Made by a program: the position numbers and the translations under genes | Origin: Sanyastnella coralliicola | Lineage (GTDB): Bacteria; Bacteroidota; Bacteroidia; Flavobacteriales_D; Sanyastnellaceae | DNA: 64,000 bases | Direction: 5' to 3' | Assembly: GCF_030845195.1 (NCBI RefSeq) | Contig: NZ_CP132543.1 | Span: 637,501 to 701,500 of the forward strand | The notes under the pieces: generated by a model | What the model saw: only the letters and a program-made list of their open reading frames with translations | Databases searched by the model: none | Told to the model about the DNA's origin: nothing | Part shown: piece by piece, positions 31,937 to 38,809 of the stretch | Layout of the letters: every line of letters begins with the position of its first letter | Position numbering within the stretch: position 1 is the stretch's first letter

Positions 31937-32973
31937 TGACTCACGGCTCTCTCTTTTCTGGAATAGGTGGCTTTGACTTAGCTGCTGAGTGGATGGGGTG
32001 GACAAACCTATTCCATTGCGAGTGGAATGACTTTGGGAAAAGAGTGCTGAGCTACTACTGGCCTGAAGCAGAGAGTTTCCATGATATAACACAAACAGAC
32101 TTTACGAAATATGCAGACCGTATTGATGTTCTTACCGGAGGATTCCCATGCCAACCATACTCCACAGCGGGGAAGCGAAAAGGAAAAGAGGATGAACGCC
32201 ATCTATGGCCAGAAATGCTTAGAGCAATTCGAGAGATTTCCCCTCGTTACGTCGTGGGCGAAAACGTTCGCGGGCTTATTAATTGGAATGGAGGGTTGGT
32301 ATTCGACGAGGTGCAAGCTGACCTGGAAGCTGAAGGGTACGAAGTCCTCCCGTTTTTACTTCCTGCTGCAGGTGTCAACGCTCCCCACAGACGAGATCGA
32401 ATCTGGTTTATTGCTCACTCCAACAAAAGTCATGACCGACGAGCATCCAGACAAGATGAGGGAGAGAGCCGAGAAGAACGGATACAAAAACGGAACGAAA
32501 TTCGGGAGTCTATTGAGTCAGGTGAAGTATTCGGGGATGCTACCAACTCCAAGTGCAAATCCTATGTCAGAGGTAACTCCGAAAAAAGCGAAGGAGTTAG
32601 GTTGGATTTGGAAGGGCGGCAGTTACTATCGACCAGACGGCACGAAGGTTCAGACTACGCTGAGTCATCGAGTCAATCGAGCGTTTCTACCAACTCCTCA
32701 ATCGGCAGAGGGTTACAAAATTACGGGAGCGGAGAACCAAGACTCTTTGAGCAAGAGAGTCAGGACAATTTCTGGAAAAACTTCCCAACTCAATCCCCAA
32801 TTCGTTCTGGAGATGATGGGATTCCCTCCGAATTGGACGGAATTACCTTTTCAAAGTGGAGAAACGAGAGCATAAAGGCGGTAGGGAACGCAATTGTACC
32901 CCAAGTCGCACTTCAAATATTCAAGGCAATTAAACAAATGGAATTAATTAAAAAGCCGCCACCAATTCACTAA
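31936..32973 (+). CDS. DNA cytosine-5 methyltransferase
   Basis: 345 aa. Motif I FSGIGGFD (7-14), motif IV PCQP (71-74, catalytic Cys72), motif VI ENVRG (109-113), HRRDRIWF (motif VIII) and the final GNAIVPQVA (motif X). The region between motif VIII and X (about 155-300) is Ser-, Glu- and Arg-rich, unlike a normal target recognition domain, and is exactly where a second ORF overlaps in the +1 frame (32111-32875). Confidence 0.92.
   Translation: MTHGSLFSGIGGFDLAAEWMGWTNLFHCEWNDFGKRVLSYYWPEAESFHDITQTDFTKYADRIDVLTGGFPCQPYSTAGKRKGKEDERHLWPEMLRAIREISPRYVVGENVRGLINWNGGLVFDEVQADLEAEGYEVLPFLLPAAGVNAPHRRDRIWFIAHSNKSHDRRASRQDEGESREERIQKRNEIRESIESGEVFGDATNSKCKSYVRGNSEKSEGVRLDLEGRQLLSTRRHEGSDYAESSSQSSVSTNSSIGRGLQNYGSGEPRLFEQESQDNFWKNFPTQSPIRSGDDGIPSELDGITFSKWRNESIKAVGNAIVPQVALQIFKAIKQMELIKKPPPIH
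32111..32875 (+). CDS. Overlapping ORF inside the C5 methyltransferase gene (+1 frame)
   Basis: 254 open codons in the +1 frame of the methyltransferase. The product is not random-looking: LTWKLKGTKSSRFYFLL, LLLTPTKVMTDEHPDKM, MLPTPSANPMSEVTPKKA, AFLPTPQSAEG and LNPQFVLEMMGFPPNWTELPF. The LPTP repeats and the LNPxFVxxMMGFPxxWTxLP ending are a pattern I know from proteins and protein tails linked to phage cytosine methyltransferases. The start codon is unsure. Might be expressed by internal initiation or frameshift. Confidence 0.5.
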   Translation: MQTVLMFLPEDSHANHTPQRGSEKEKRMNAIYGQKCLEQFERFPLVTSWAKTFAGLLIGMEGWYSTRCKLTWKLKGTKSSRFYFLLQVSTLPTDEIESGLLLTPTKVMTDEHPDKMRERAEKNGYKNGTKFGSLLSQVKYSGMLPTPSANPMSEVTPKKAKELGWIWKGGSYYRPDGTKVQTTLSHRVNRAFLPTPQSAEGYKITGAENQDSLSKRVRTISGKTSQLNPQFVLEMMGFPPNWTELPFQSGETRA

Positions 32974-32998
32974 TAAAATTGTTTGCACTCTGGCGGCA

Positions 32999-33034
32999 TA
33001 GAAAAAGGACTGATCCGAAGCAGTCCCTTTTTCT
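32999..33034 (+). terminator. Terminator of the early operon
   Basis: AAAAAGGACTG-atccgaag-CAGTCCCTTTTTCT stem with T-run, 26 bp after the C5 methyltransferase stop. A paralogous copy lies at 34411-34446. Confidence 0.8.
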
Positions 33035-33052
33035 ATAAAAACCTCATCTAAT

Positions 33053-33083
33053 TTTGTCTATTAGACAAATAGTTGTATCTTTA
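33053..33083 (+). promoter_or_regulatory. Promoter and palindromic operator of the RadC-like gene
   Basis: TTTG (33053-33056), 19-nt spacer, TATCTTTA (33076-33083), one base from consensus. The perfect 15-bp palindrome TTGTCTATTAGACAA (33054-33068) overlaps the -33 box, so a dimeric repressor would block it. This palindrome differs from the TTGC/GCAA family, so another regulator is expected. Confidence 0.7.
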
Positions 33084-33133
33084 CAGTGTAACAAAAACAG
33101 GGGAGTCACCTGGATAAACACGACACTAATATC

Positions 33134-33571
33134 ATGACTACTTTAGTCGAAATCAAAGTAAGCTACAAACCTAACAGAAAGTCTCAGACGTCTGTTACTT
33201 CTTCTTTTGATGCTTACAACGCATTCAGTTCTGTATGGAACGAGAATGAAATTTCTTACCGCGAATCATTCAAGGTTCTTTTCTTGAACCGAGCTAATGT
33301 GATTTTAGGATTCAGTACAATCAGTGAAGGTGGAACTACAGGAACTGTAGTAGACGCGAAAATGGTATTTGGCATCGCTCTTAAATGTGCAGCGTCAGCT
33401 ATCATCCTTGCTCACAACCACCCAAGTGGAGTGCTTAAACCTAGCACTGCTGATGACAGAATGACTTCGAAATTGGTAAGAGCAGGAGAGTTATTGGATA
33501 TCCCAGTGCTCGATCATATTATCCTATCTGACCAAGGCTACTATAGCTACGGAGACGAAGGAAAGATATAA
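33134..33571 (+). CDS. RadC/JAB-domain protein
   Basis: 145 aa, only the JAB (MPN+) metalloprotease-like domain: Glu45, HNHPSG (94-99) and Asp107/108 form the zinc site. Lacks the helix-hairpin-helix N-terminus of chromosomal RadC. Short RadC proteins are common on mobile elements of Bacteroidota; the role is unproven. Has its own promoter and terminator, so it is a separate unit. Confidence 0.88.
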   Translation: MTTLVEIKVSYKPNRKSQTSVTSSFDAYNAFSSVWNENEISYRESFKVLFLNRANVILGFSTISEGGTTGTVVDAKMVFGIALKCAASAIILAHNHPSGVLKPSTADDRMTSKLVRAGELLDIPVLDHIILSDQGYYSYGDEGKI

Positions 33572-33577
33572 AACTAA

Positions 33578-33604
33578 GGGGCTAGGTGAGAGCCTAGCCC
33601 TTTT
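33578..33604 (+). terminator. Terminator of the RadC-like gene
   Basis: GGGCTAGG-tgagag-CCTAGCCC then TTTT. Confidence 0.8.
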
Positions 33605-33625
33605 ATTAAATCAAGAAACACGACA

Positions 33626-34390
33626 ATGAAAGACTTTAGATTTTTACGCAACTGGAACTATGACGAAGAAACGATTCGAAGCATTCAGGATGATTTCAAG
33701 GAGCTTGAAAGCGACGGGTTCAGTTATGATGTTGTTAGCTGGGATGTAGGGGACTTCCTTATAAATATGAAGCTACAAATGCCCCCAGGGTACAAACAAA
33801 CACCTGAAGGTACGAGAATGCTCATTGCTCAAATGCTACGGCTTGATCCTAGAATGAACCTGAACTTAGATATAACCGACGGCGAGAATAAAGTATTCGT
33901 AGATTTTTCGGACCCAGTTTTGCCTGAGTTTCACATGATGAAGGACAATGAAGGACAAACTGTTGTTATCCGGTTGAAACCTCCTATGTTCATGGGGGTG
34001 GTAAGTAATCTCTATTCCGTTCGCAATGGATTGTCTCACACATTCAAACGAAAGGGTACAGCATACCGAGTACATGAGTTCTATCGATTCGATGAAACTG
34101 CAGACAACCGCGTGAAGGCAAACCTAAAACGTATGGCTTACTTCTTGTCGCGGAATTTCGAGACAGATACCGGTAATAATGAGTATCGTCAGGAATCTGA
34201 AGCCGTAACCATTGACGATGTATCACCGACGTGGTTATCGGAGAAAATCATGAATAGCTCGATGACCCGTGATGAAATTGCGGAGAACACCGGAGCCACC
34301 GTTGCGGATCTATCCAACTTTTCTTCCGGCGCAAAACCGATGTCGAAAGTCAGAAGAGCTTGCTTTTTCTGGTTCTTCAAGTCGAACTAA
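33626..34390 (+). CDS. Hypothetical phage protein with C-terminal HTH-like segment
   Basis: 254 aa. N-terminal about 170 residues alpha/beta without recognised domain; residues 205-250 (MTRDEIAENTGATVADLSNFSSGAKPMSKVRRACFFWF) look like an XRE-type helix-turn-helix. It may be a regulator that answers to something bound by its N-terminal part. Sits between two paralogous terminators. Confidence 0.55.
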   Translation: MKDFRFLRNWNYDEETIRSIQDDFKELESDGFSYDVVSWDVGDFLINMKLQMPPGYKQTPEGTRMLIAQMLRLDPRMNLNLDITDGENKVFVDFSDPVLPEFHMMKDNEGQTVVIRLKPPMFMGVVSNLYSVRNGLSHTFKRKGTAYRVHEFYRFDETADNRVKANLKRMAYFLSRNFETDTGNNEYRQESEAVTIDDVSPTWLSEKIMNSSMTRDEIAENTGATVADLSNFSSGAKPMSKVRRACFFWFFKSN

Positions 34391-34410
34391 ATTACCTGGC
34401 GAAATGGCAT

Positions 34411-34446
34411 AGAAAAGGGACTGATGCTAAGCAGCCCCTTTTTCTT
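34411..34446 (+). terminator. Terminator paralogous to that at 32999
   Basis: AGAAAAGGGACTG-atgctaa-GCAGCCCCTTTTTCT. Shares the words GGCATAGAAAA, GACTGAT and AAGCAG with 32999-33034, in the same order. Confidence 0.75.
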
Positions 34447-34463
34447 TTTCAGTTATAACGAGC

Positions 34464-34739
34464 TCAGTCTCTTCCGAGAGCTTCGTTAATCAACCTTTCG
34501 GTTTCTTCTGACTCAACTCCTGAAATACCAATCTGGAATTTCGTTTCATCTGCTGTTGAGGCTGATCCGCTTATTGTTACGGAAATCTCTTGCCCATCAG
34601 ATTCAACCGCATCCAATCGTTCGCCGATGTCTTCCACCAATGCTTTAACAGCGTGGTTAATCATTTCATTTTTGTTAAGTAACTCGTCTCTTTTTCTGAG
34701 TACGGGTAGGTACTTGATTTCGTCAATCAATGTAATCAT
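34464..34739 (-). CDS. Hypothetical phage protein
   Basis: 91 aa, acidic, helix then beta hairpin (SDGQEISVTISGSASTADETKFQIGISG). Only leftward gene in this stretch, convergent with 33626-34390. No family recognised. Confidence 0.5.
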   Translation of the reverse strand: MITLIDEIKYLPVLRKRDELLNKNEMINHAVKALVEDIGERLDAVESDGQEISVTISGSASTADETKFQIGISGVESEETERLINEALGRD

Positions 34740-34892
34740 GAGTATAAAATTTATAGTTTCTGCAAGATACCTGCTCGGTTCACCTCTACCATGGCGTCGC
34801 GGTTAAACGATTTGAACATGTTTTCCACCAGCCCTTCTTTAGGGGGATGCGCTGCTTTCTTTTGGGTGGTAGATTTGTTTAAAACAACTACG

Positions 34893-35378
34893 ATGAAAAA
34901 GCTGATATTCTTGTTGGTGATTCTCATGCCGCTCACGTCACTAGCTCAGAGGCCGAAGATTGACAAGGACAAGGTGGACCCGTTTGATGGTTCAAGAATG
35001 GTGATCACATCAAGAATCAGCCTTGGAACATACGTTGACAATAAAAAGAAGATTGTCCAGGTTTATGCCATGCAGCGCATGACCGCAACTGATACCACAC
35101 ACGTGATCGTATGCACGGGAGGAAAAGCCATTGGGTGTTGCGGTACTGGAAAGGGGTATATACGGTTTCTCTACGAAGACGACTCAAATTTGAAGCTATC
35201 AGAGCTTGATAGTGACATCGATTGTAGTGATTGGTGTGGTGAAATGTTCAAACTTGAGAGTTGGGAGCAGCTTTCAAAATTGAAGTTGATTAGATATGCC
35301 CAATCAGACCGCTCTGTGGATTTAAATCCCAACAAGAGGTCTTTGGATATGCTCATAGAATTAATGAATGGATTATAA
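34893..35378 (+). CDS. Secreted hypothetical protein
   Basis: 161 aa from the ATG at 34893; the frame is open upstream, but this start gives a clean signal peptide (MKKLIFLLVILMPLTSLAQ). A -7-like TAGATTTG lies at 34870-34877, just before it. The mature part has a CC pair and a C-x3-C (DIDCSDWCGE), possibly disulfide-linked in the periplasm. Likely cargo gene of the prophage. Confidence 0.65.
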   Translation: MKKLIFLLVILMPLTSLAQRPKIDKDKVDPFDGSRMVITSRISLGTYVDNKKKIVQVYAMQRMTATDTTHVIVCTGGKAIGCCGTGKGYIRFLYEDDSNLKLSELDSDIDCSDWCGEMFKLESWEQLSKLKLIRYAQSDRSVDLNPNKRSLDMLIELMNGL

Positions 35379-35441
35379 GTTTTTCAGGGCAGATACGTAA
35401 TGTATTTCAGATGATTAATGTTAGCTCTGAATTAGTCAGGG

Positions 35442-35464
35442 CCCCTGTTCTCAGGGGTCTTTTC
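35442..35464 (+). terminator. Terminator after the secreted protein gene
   Basis: CCCCTG-TTCT-CAGGGG then TCTTTTCT. Confidence 0.8.
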
Positions 35465-35520
35465 TACGGTCGTAATACGCACTTATTCATAGAATAGGTA
35501 GTTTTAGTTTAATAGTAAGA

Positions 35521-35546
35521 GGGTTACCAAAAGAGGTAGCCCTTTT
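35521..35546 (+). terminator. Second terminator, insulating the downstream leader RNA
   Basis: GGGTTACC-aaaaga-GGTAGCCC (one G-U) then TTTT. The T-run is also the start of the -33 box of the next promoter. Confidence 0.75.
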
Positions 35547-35574
35547 GCATGTTCTAATTTTATTTCTATGTTTG
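35544..35574 (+). promoter_or_regulatory. Consensus Bacteroidota promoter of the switch-like leader
   Basis: TTTG (35544-35547), 19-nt spacer, TATGTTTG (35567-35574): exact match to TTTG-N19-TAnnTTTG. Start point is expected at about 35578-35581, that is, at the very beginning of the 5' strand of the long helix described for the leader. Confidence 0.8.
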
Positions 35575-35576
35575 CT

Positions 35577-35761
35577 GTGACACAAGTCTGCTACTGCAGC
35601 GAAAAGAATTTCCTAGAAAGACATTCATACCTATTGATGGACAGGTATGGTCGAGACGCGGTGCAAGTCCGCGCTACAACTTCCACTTCGGTGGCGGCTT
35701 GTGTCACCACGGCCATACCGCTGTGAACTTGAGATAACGTAATCAATTAATCTTCAATAAA
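35577..35761 (+). ncRNA. Structured 5' leader, candidate riboswitch-like element
   Basis: Pairings seen: P1 35577-35588 (GTGACACAAGTC) with 35696-35707 (12 bp, one G-U); hairpins CTGC-TACT-GCAG (35588-35599), CATACCT/AGGTATG (35626-35649), CGCGG-TGCAAGT-CCGCG (35657-35673) and CCAC-TTCG-GTGG (35683-35694). Alternative pairings: 35696-35706 is also perfectly complementary, over 11 nt, to 35763-35773, the start codon region of the next gene; and 35644-35652 (GGTATGGTC) can pair with 35711-35719 instead of with 35626-35632. Two states thus expose or hide the start codon. No known riboswitch class fits; GGTGCAAGTCC recalls a short piece of the cobalamin riboswitch core, but its other conserved boxes are missing. 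Confidence 0.65.
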
Positions 35762-36367
35762 ATGACACAAGCCGAAGATGTGACGATTGCGGATGAGATC
35801 CGTAACGTACACCATGGTCTAGTGGAAGACCCTTCTAAAATCCACAACACTTCAAAGTTAGTTTTAGCCCTTGACAACATCGGGTTCTTTAACTTAGATA
35901 CGATGAGACACCTCATCCAACAGGGTTTCGCGAAGACAATGGGAGCGGAGGATTCTCGCTTCAACGAACTGTCTTCAGAGGAACGTGTAGATATGTTTGA
36001 TCAGTCAATTGACCTCATCAAACTAAGTCTACACATGGAAGAACCCCTACCGCCCAAGGAATGGGATAAGATCAAAGAAAAGGCAAGAGAGAGTGCAGAA
36101 CGCATTGCTCACAACCGCCCAATCCTTGAGATACTAGACCGGATGTATGATTGTGACCCTTCTCATTTAGCTGAGAACTGGTTGGTCATGGGAAGGAGCT
36201 ACTTTGGTTCAGATGCTTATGCTGAGAACAGTCCTGGTGATCGATCAGAACAGTTCGAAGTATTCATAGCCATTTGGGAGTTGATGATCTTCATGCCCTC
36301 AGAAGAGTGGATTCACCTTTCAATGGAGACATTGTCGCCGGAGGATATCTCCGAAGACGACTTGTAG
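35762..36367 (+). CDS. Hypothetical protein controlled by the structured leader
   Basis: 201 aa, acidic, predicted all-helical, cytosolic, no signal peptide or membrane segment. No family recognised. Its first codons ATGACACAAGCC repeat the 5' end of its own mRNA (TGACACAAG), which is the basis for the proposed switch. Own promoter and terminator mark it as a single-gene unit in the lysogen-expressed right end. Confidence 0.65.
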   Translation: MTQAEDVTIADEIRNVHHGLVEDPSKIHNTSKLVLALDNIGFFNLDTMRHLIQQGFAKTMGAEDSRFNELSSEERVDMFDQSIDLIKLSLHMEEPLPPKEWDKIKEKARESAERIAHNRPILEILDRMYDCDPSHLAENWLVMGRSYFGSDAYAENSPGDRSEQFEVFIAIWELMIFMPSEEWIHLSMETLSPEDISEDDL

Positions 36368-36375
36368 GACTTGAG

Positions 36376-36404
36376 ACCACCCCTGGAAACGGGGGTGGTT
36401 TTCT
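36376..36404 (+). terminator. Terminator after 35762-36367
   Basis: ACCACCCC-tggaaac-GGGGGTGGT followed by TTTCTTTATTT. Confidence 0.8.
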
Positions 36405-36408
36405 TTAT

Positions 36409-37344
36409 TTAAAGGGAATTTCCCCTTCCTATCTTTCCCCGATCTGTGTAGTATACATGAAATTTCTCTCCTTCGCCTGCGTCGCTCAGATCGATTAGGC
36501 GTTGAAAATACGCGTACCGGATAATCCTAGGAAAGGGATGTGAAATAAGCCTTCCGAAGGATATTATATCATCTAACTCCCTTTTTTCCAGTTCGCTAAG
36601 TCGGCGAAAAGCCCCATCTGGACTTTCAATATAATCAAACTCATAAGCCTGGTTCTGAAGTGTCTTGATTCTTTCCTGAGCATTTTCAAGTTCTTTCTGA
36701 AGATCCTTAGATTTTTTTATTTCAACCTTTAAGTTTTTCAAGGCCGCTTCTTTTTTCTGATTTTCGGCCGATAATTCGTCATCTCTTTTCTTGAGTTTCT
36801 CAGAGTATTCAATTGCGTCTTCTTCGAGTCGCTTTTTATCCCTTATGGACGATGCAAGCTTACCTTGAGCAAGTTCGATTCGGCTATTGAGAGATTTAAC
36901 ATCCTCTTCGAGAGCTAAAATCTTCTCTTGATATTCATCGTTTGAAACTCTGTAGCGATTTAATGCATCGCGAAGTGTCTGGAATCGGTTACGATCGACC
37001 ACTCTGTCGTTTCCAAAATTTTTCTGAATGAGGGGTTTGATGTTATCCTCAGAGAAGGTTACTATAATTCTACTCAAATTCGCTAAGGCGTAACTAGAAA
37101 TTAGAATGCCAAACGTTATCAGAATTGAGTACAAGACGTCAGCTCTTAAACACCTTTCACTGAGTAGCTCTTGAATTTTGGCAACTCTATCTTCGAGAGG
37201 CACAACTCCATCGAACGTAAAGATCGAGTAGAATAGCTCCCATCTGCGAATGATAAATACCGCAAAGTAAGTCCCAATAAAAGGGTTTTTTACCTTGGAG
37301 CTGAAGTCAGACTTGAGGCCAGAAAAAAGATCGAAGAGTGCCAT
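36409..37344 (-). CDS. Membrane-anchored coiled-coil protein, possible superinfection-exclusion or defence cargo
   Basis: 311 aa. Two membrane segments (about residues 24-42 and 70-92), then a long coiled coil (about 125-235, heptad-rich with Glu/Lys), then an unassigned C-terminal 70 residues (FDYIESPDGAFRRLSELEKRELDDIISFGRLISHPF). Located beside the integrase, a usual site for cargo expressed in the lysogen. Base composition is more A/T-rich than the structural genes, suggesting separate acquisition. No known defence family recognised. Confidence 0.65.
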   Translation of the reverse strand: MALFDLFSGLKSDFSSKVKNPFIGTYFAVFIIRRWELFYSIFTFDGVVPLEDRVAKIQELLSERCLRADVLYSILITFGILISSYALANLSRIIVTFSEDNIKPLIQKNFGNDRVVDRNRFQTLRDALNRYRVSNDEYQEKILALEEDVKSLNSRIELAQGKLASSIRDKKRLEEDAIEYSEKLKKRDDELSAENQKKEAALKNLKVEIKKSKDLQKELENAQERIKTLQNQAYEFDYIESPDGAFRRLSELEKRELDDIISFGRLISHPFPRIIRYAYFQRLIDLSDAGEGEKFHVYYTDRGKIGRGNSL

Positions 37345-37395
37345 GTTGCTATTTTGTCGGAAATTAGAATTTAGTCTGTTTCTTTTTCTACTCCT

Positions 37396-38637
37396 TTAGG
37401 AGGAGTCTCTAAGCCTCTTCGCAATCATCTTAGCACTCATTTCTGAGTCGACATTTATGTACTTCATGAACTCTTCCTCGGTCCTATGCCCTGTGATTTT
37501 CATAATGTTCACCAAAGGGATGCCTCTGTGGAACATGTTCGTTGCGAACGAACGACGACCTACATGTGACGTAAGCACCTCCCAGATTTCATGAACCTCA
37601 TCAATTCGCTCTCCTCCTTTAGTGTAACTCTTCCTGAACTTCCTGTTCAGTCCTGCTAGTTTCCCAAGCTCTTTCAGGTAGTCGTTAAAGCGCTGATTGG
37701 ATATAACAGGGGGAAGAACCTCACCGCGCTCACGATATCGCCTCACAATCTTCTTAACTGGCTCTGTGATCGGGATGTATACTTCTGTTCCCGTCTTCTG
37801 TGTGGTCACCTTAAAGGTGTCTGAGTCCAGATGGATGTCAGAAAGTTTGTCAAGGTCTGAAAACCGGACACCGGTCCAGCACTCAAGCAGGAATTGATCA
37901 CGTACCCTTTCTAGTTTCTGGTTGCCAGATAGGTCAAGATCTTCCAGTACTTTCATTTCGCTCTCAAGAAGGCTAAAGTTCTGAACCTTCTCTTGGGCTA
38001 CAGAGAAATCCCTCAGCTGCCATTTATCATTGCTATTCACCCCCTCTGCAGATGCTTGTTTCAAAATCTGCTTCAGCGCCTTGTAGTGTTTGTGGATAGT
38101 GTTCTGGGACAACCCTTGAGTATGGAGGAAGTTGATGAATCGATTGAGCCAGTTGGAGTCGAAGCTGTCCCATGTCGTTTTGGATCTTGAGTCCGCTTCG
38201 AATTGCTTGAGTCTGCTCACCACCTGGTTGAACTTGTTGATGGTGTTCTGGTTTATCCGTTTCCCTGTACTCTTATTGATTTTATGCTCTAGGTTCTCTA
38301 CGAACTCAGTAGTGTATTCCCAGAACGTCTGCTTCCTAACATACTTACCTAGGTATTTCTCTACCACGTCCTTTGCACGTATGTCCTCACTGTTTTCCTT
38401 CAGAACTAAGTATGACCGAGAAAGCGCTCCAGCAATCATGCTGAGCTGCTGATTTATGTCGCCATTGATTGGTTTTGAAACACTGGTTTTGAGTCTTTGC
38501 TCCTTTTGATTCCAGTCTTTTACATCAATTCTGATGCCTGTGGAGAAGCGTGAACGCTCCTTATTCAGGATCACAGCACACCGGACAACGGCTGTTTTCT
38601 GCCCCGTTTTAACCAAAAAGAAGTTAGTGGTGATCAT
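37396..38637 (-). CDS. Tyrosine-family site-specific integrase
   Basis: 413 aa from ATG 38637 (MITTNFFLVK). An ATG at 38661 is in frame but lies inside the GTGGGGCAT repeat, so it is less likely. Order: N-terminal arm-binding domain, SAM-like core-binding domain (about 100-200), catalytic domain with Arg258 (TGVRFSDL), Lys281, His358-x2-Arg361 (HVGRRSF), His384 (GHR) and nucleophile Tyr393 (MKYINV). Integrates the phage into tRNA-Arg. The C-terminal catalytic set is complete. Confidence 0.95.
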   Translation of the reverse strand: MITTNFFLVKTGQKTAVVRCAVILNKERSRFSTGIRIDVKDWNQKEQRLKTSVSKPINGDINQQLSMIAGALSRSYLVLKENSEDIRAKDVVEKYLGKYVRKQTFWEYTTEFVENLEHKINKSTGKRINQNTINKFNQVVSRLKQFEADSRSKTTWDSFDSNWLNRFINFLHTQGLSQNTIHKHYKALKQILKQASAEGVNSNDKWQLRDFSVAQEKVQNFSLLESEMKVLEDLDLSGNQKLERVRDQFLLECWTGVRFSDLDKLSDIHLDSDTFKVTTQKTGTEVYIPITEPVKKIVRRYRERGEVLPPVISNQRFNDYLKELGKLAGLNRKFRKSYTKGGERIDEVHEIWEVLTSHVGRRSFATNMFHRGIPLVNIMKITGHRTEEEFMKYINVDSEMSAKMIAKRLRDSS

Positions 38638-38652
38638 AGATTCGTGCCTCAG

Positions 38653-38672
38653 GTGGGGCATAAGTGGGGCAT
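38653..38672. promoter_or_regulatory. Candidate integrase arm-type sites, right arm
   Basis: Two tandem copies of GTGGGGCAT (38653-38661 and 38664-38672), spaced as GTGGGGCATAA-GTGGGGCAT, just upstream of the preferred integrase start; the same word occurs at 3276-3285 in the left arm. They may also let integrase repress its own gene. Confidence 0.5.
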
Positions 38673-38766
38673 AAAAGTGTCCTTTTATGTCCCCTTATGT
38701 CCTCTCTTGTCCTGTAACAAACTTACGTAAAAAGCTTACTATAAGCCTAATTAGGTAGTGTTTGCT

Positions 38767-38783
38767 GGTGTTTCAGAAACACC
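38767..38783. repeat. Inverted repeat next to attR
   Basis: GGTGTTTC-A-GAAACACC, perfect 8-bp arms, followed by TTTT on the plus strand, 5 bp from the att core. Either an integrase/Xis binding site or a terminator for rightward transcripts at the phage end. Confidence 0.5.
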
Positions 38784-38788
38784 TTTTA

Positions 38789-38809
38789 GCGATCCCACAG
38801 GGACTCGAA
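38789..38809. repeat. attR core (21-bp direct repeat, within tRNA-Arg)
   Basis: Perfect match to 3203-3223. It covers the tRNA 3' end from the base after the discriminator into the T arm, so integration keeps the tRNA whole. Confidence 0.95.

Larger units (their letters stand above)
3203..38809. mobile_element. Integrated siphovirus-type prophage (about 35.6 kb)
   Basis: Bounded by a 21-bp perfect direct repeat (3203-3223 and 38789-38809) matching the 3' end of tRNA-Arg(TCT). A tyrosine integrase lies directly inside the right end. It holds a complete set of HK97-type head genes, long-tail genes with a tape measure, lysis genes, replication genes and two regulators. No broken structural gene was seen, so it may be inducible. 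Non-contractile tail is inferred from absence of sheath and baseplate wedge genes. Confidence 0.95.

Noticed and set aside
31154-32973. Complete restriction-modification system
   Set aside because: Two methyltransferases are present, but no restriction endonuclease gene is seen beside them; the HNH at 26287 belongs to the packaging module.
35657-35680. GGTGCAAGTCCGCG as a cobalamin riboswitch or as the T arm of a tRNA
   Set aside because: Only this short piece fits. The GGGAA, CCGCAACTG and B12-box parts of the cobalamin riboswitch are missing, the T loop would be TGCAAGT instead of TTCAAGT, and no matching 5' acceptor strand exists.
35577-36367. Type III toxin-antitoxin system (RNA repeats plus ToxN-like toxin)
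   Set aside because: The leader has no tandem repeats and the protein is acidic and helical, unlike ToxN.
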